A DNA stretch of 64,000 nucleotides from Nocardia yamanashiensis NBRC 100130 (GTDB taxonomy: Bacteria > Actinomycetota > Actinomycetes > Mycobacteriales > Mycobacteriaceae), in contig NZ_BDCD01000003.1 in the NCBI RefSeq assembly GCF_001613325.1, positions 1 to 64,000 of the forward strand, in the 5' to 3' direction. The notes beneath the pieces are model-generated. The model did no database searches. It was not told the origin of the DNA and saw nothing but the letters and a program-made list of their open reading frames with translations. How positions within the stretch are numbered: position 1 is the stretch's first letter; each line of letters begins with the position of its first letter. Made by a program: the position numbers and the translations under genes. Of this stretch, positions 63,377 through 64,000 are shown piece by piece.

Positions 63377-64000
63377 ATGACAGCGCCATCCTCGGCCGCC
63401 GACTGGTCGGCCCTGGCCGGAACACTCAGGCCGCGCACCGAACTGTTCATCGACGGCTCCTTCCGCCCCGCCGCCTCGGGCACGACGTTCGACTCGATCG
63501 CACCGGCCACCGGCGACGTGCTGGCGCGGGTCGGCGCTGGCGACGCCGCCGACGTGGATCGCGCCGTCCGCGCCGCCCGCACAGCGTTCGAGTCCGGGGT
63601 CTGGTCGCGGGCGGCATCGGCCGAACGCAAGCGGGTGCTGCTGCGGCTCGCAGACCTGATACTCGAGCACCGGCACGAACTGGCGCTGCTGGACTCGCTC
63701 GACATGGGCAAGCTCGTCACCGAGGCCGACACCGTCGATGTGCCTTCGGCCGCAGCGCTTTTCACCTACTATGCCGAAGCGCTGGACAAAATCCCCGGCG
63801 AGATCGCGCCCACCGATCCCGGTGCGCTGGCCCTGGTCACGCGCGAACCGCTGGGGGTGGTCGGCGCGGTCGTGCCGTGGAACTTCCCGCTCGATCTCGC
63901 GGTCTGGAAGCTCGCCCCCGCACTCGCCGCCGGAAACAGTGTCGTCCTCAAACCCGCTGAGCAGTCACCGTTGTCGGCACTGCGGCTCGCCGAACTCGCG
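63377..64000 (+). CDS. Aldehyde dehydrogenase, N-terminal part (PuuC-like; 3' truncated by window)
   Basis: The first 208 codons are present and open to the window end. TELFIDGSFRPAASGTTFDSIAPATGDVLARV is the substrate-entry domain, and VPWNFPLDLAVWKLAPALAAGNSVVLKPAEQSPLSALRLAEL is the NAD-binding block. The closest remembered relative is gamma-glutamyl-gamma-aminobutyraldehyde dehydrogenase PuuC. The catalytic cysteine lies beyond the window. It would oxidise the aldehyde produced by amine oxidation. ATG 63377 follows two bases after the cupin stop. Confidence 0.88.
   Translation, partial: MTAPSSAADWSALAGTLRPRTELFIDGSFRPAASGTTFDSIAPATGDVLARVGAGDAADVDRAVRAARTAFESGVWSRAASAERKRVLLRLADLILEHRHELALLDSLDMGKLVTEADTVDVPSAAALFTYYAEALDKIPGEIAPTDPGALALVTREPLGVVGAVVPWNFPLDLAVWKLAPALAAGNSVVLKPAEQSPLSALRLAELA

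Overview
The window is high-GC actinobacterial DNA, most consistent with Nocardia or a close mycolic-acid relative. The evidence is a mabA-inhA-hemH operon, an MmpL3-type trehalose monomycolate transporter, a resuscitation-promoting factor, a fused DUF397/XRE pair and many GTGA/ATGA gene overlaps. No rRNA, tRNA, insertion sequence or CRISPR array was recognised. The first gene (Fe-S oxidoreductase) and the last (aldehyde dehydrogenase) run off the ends.

Layout. 0-8.2 kb holds small accessory genes: a zinc-ribbon protein, a DUF6882-like protein, an SDR, DUF397 with an XRE regulator, an isochorismatase-TRIC channel operon, an MmyB-type regulator, and PlsC divergent from an NAD(P)-binding protein. 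8.3-14.4 kb is a core block in the order of M. tuberculosis Rv1479-Rv1485: moxR, DUF58, VWA, mabA, inhA, hemH. In M. tuberculosis this block runs directly into Rv1486c-Rv1488. Here the probable Rv1486c, nfeD and SPFH homologues appear only at 37.6-43.5 kb, after about 23 kb of accessory genes plus an MmpL3-type transporter and a DUF3097 protein. The intervening region has an MMPL exporter with a two-component system, a DUF808 membrane protein, an orphan integrase core-binding domain, an acyl-CoA dehydrogenase divergent from its TetR, a Tat-exported flavin oxidase, a secreted trypsin-like protease, an AraC regulator, a START-like/acyl-CoA ligase fusion, a SLATT-like membrane protein, an ECF41 sigma factor divergent from an epimerase, and a GNAT/TetR pair.

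43.5-54.2 kb is an organosulfur scavenging region. One minus-strand operon encodes a lipoprotein receptor, ATPase, permease, an NtaA/DszA-type flavin monooxygenase and a TauD/AtsK-type dioxygenase. It is preceded by a previously unannotated 24-residue cysteine-containing leader peptide that looks like an attenuator. An IclR regulator lies upstream, and a second, differently ordered transporter operon (permease, receptor, ATPase) follows. A secreted Rpf with a CRP-like site and an ArsR-VOC pair lie between them.

54.4-57.4 kb holds a PNPOx-like protein, an AraC regulator and an alpha/beta hydrolase. 57.5-64 kb is a probable amine catabolic cluster: an APC permease, LysR and TetR regulators, a trimethylamine-dehydrogenase-like flavoprotein with an altered amine pocket, a cupin and a PuuC-like aldehyde dehydrogenase.

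The observations most worth checking are the cysteine leader/attenuator, the TMADH-like cluster, the ligase fusion, the split core locus and several well-formed operators.
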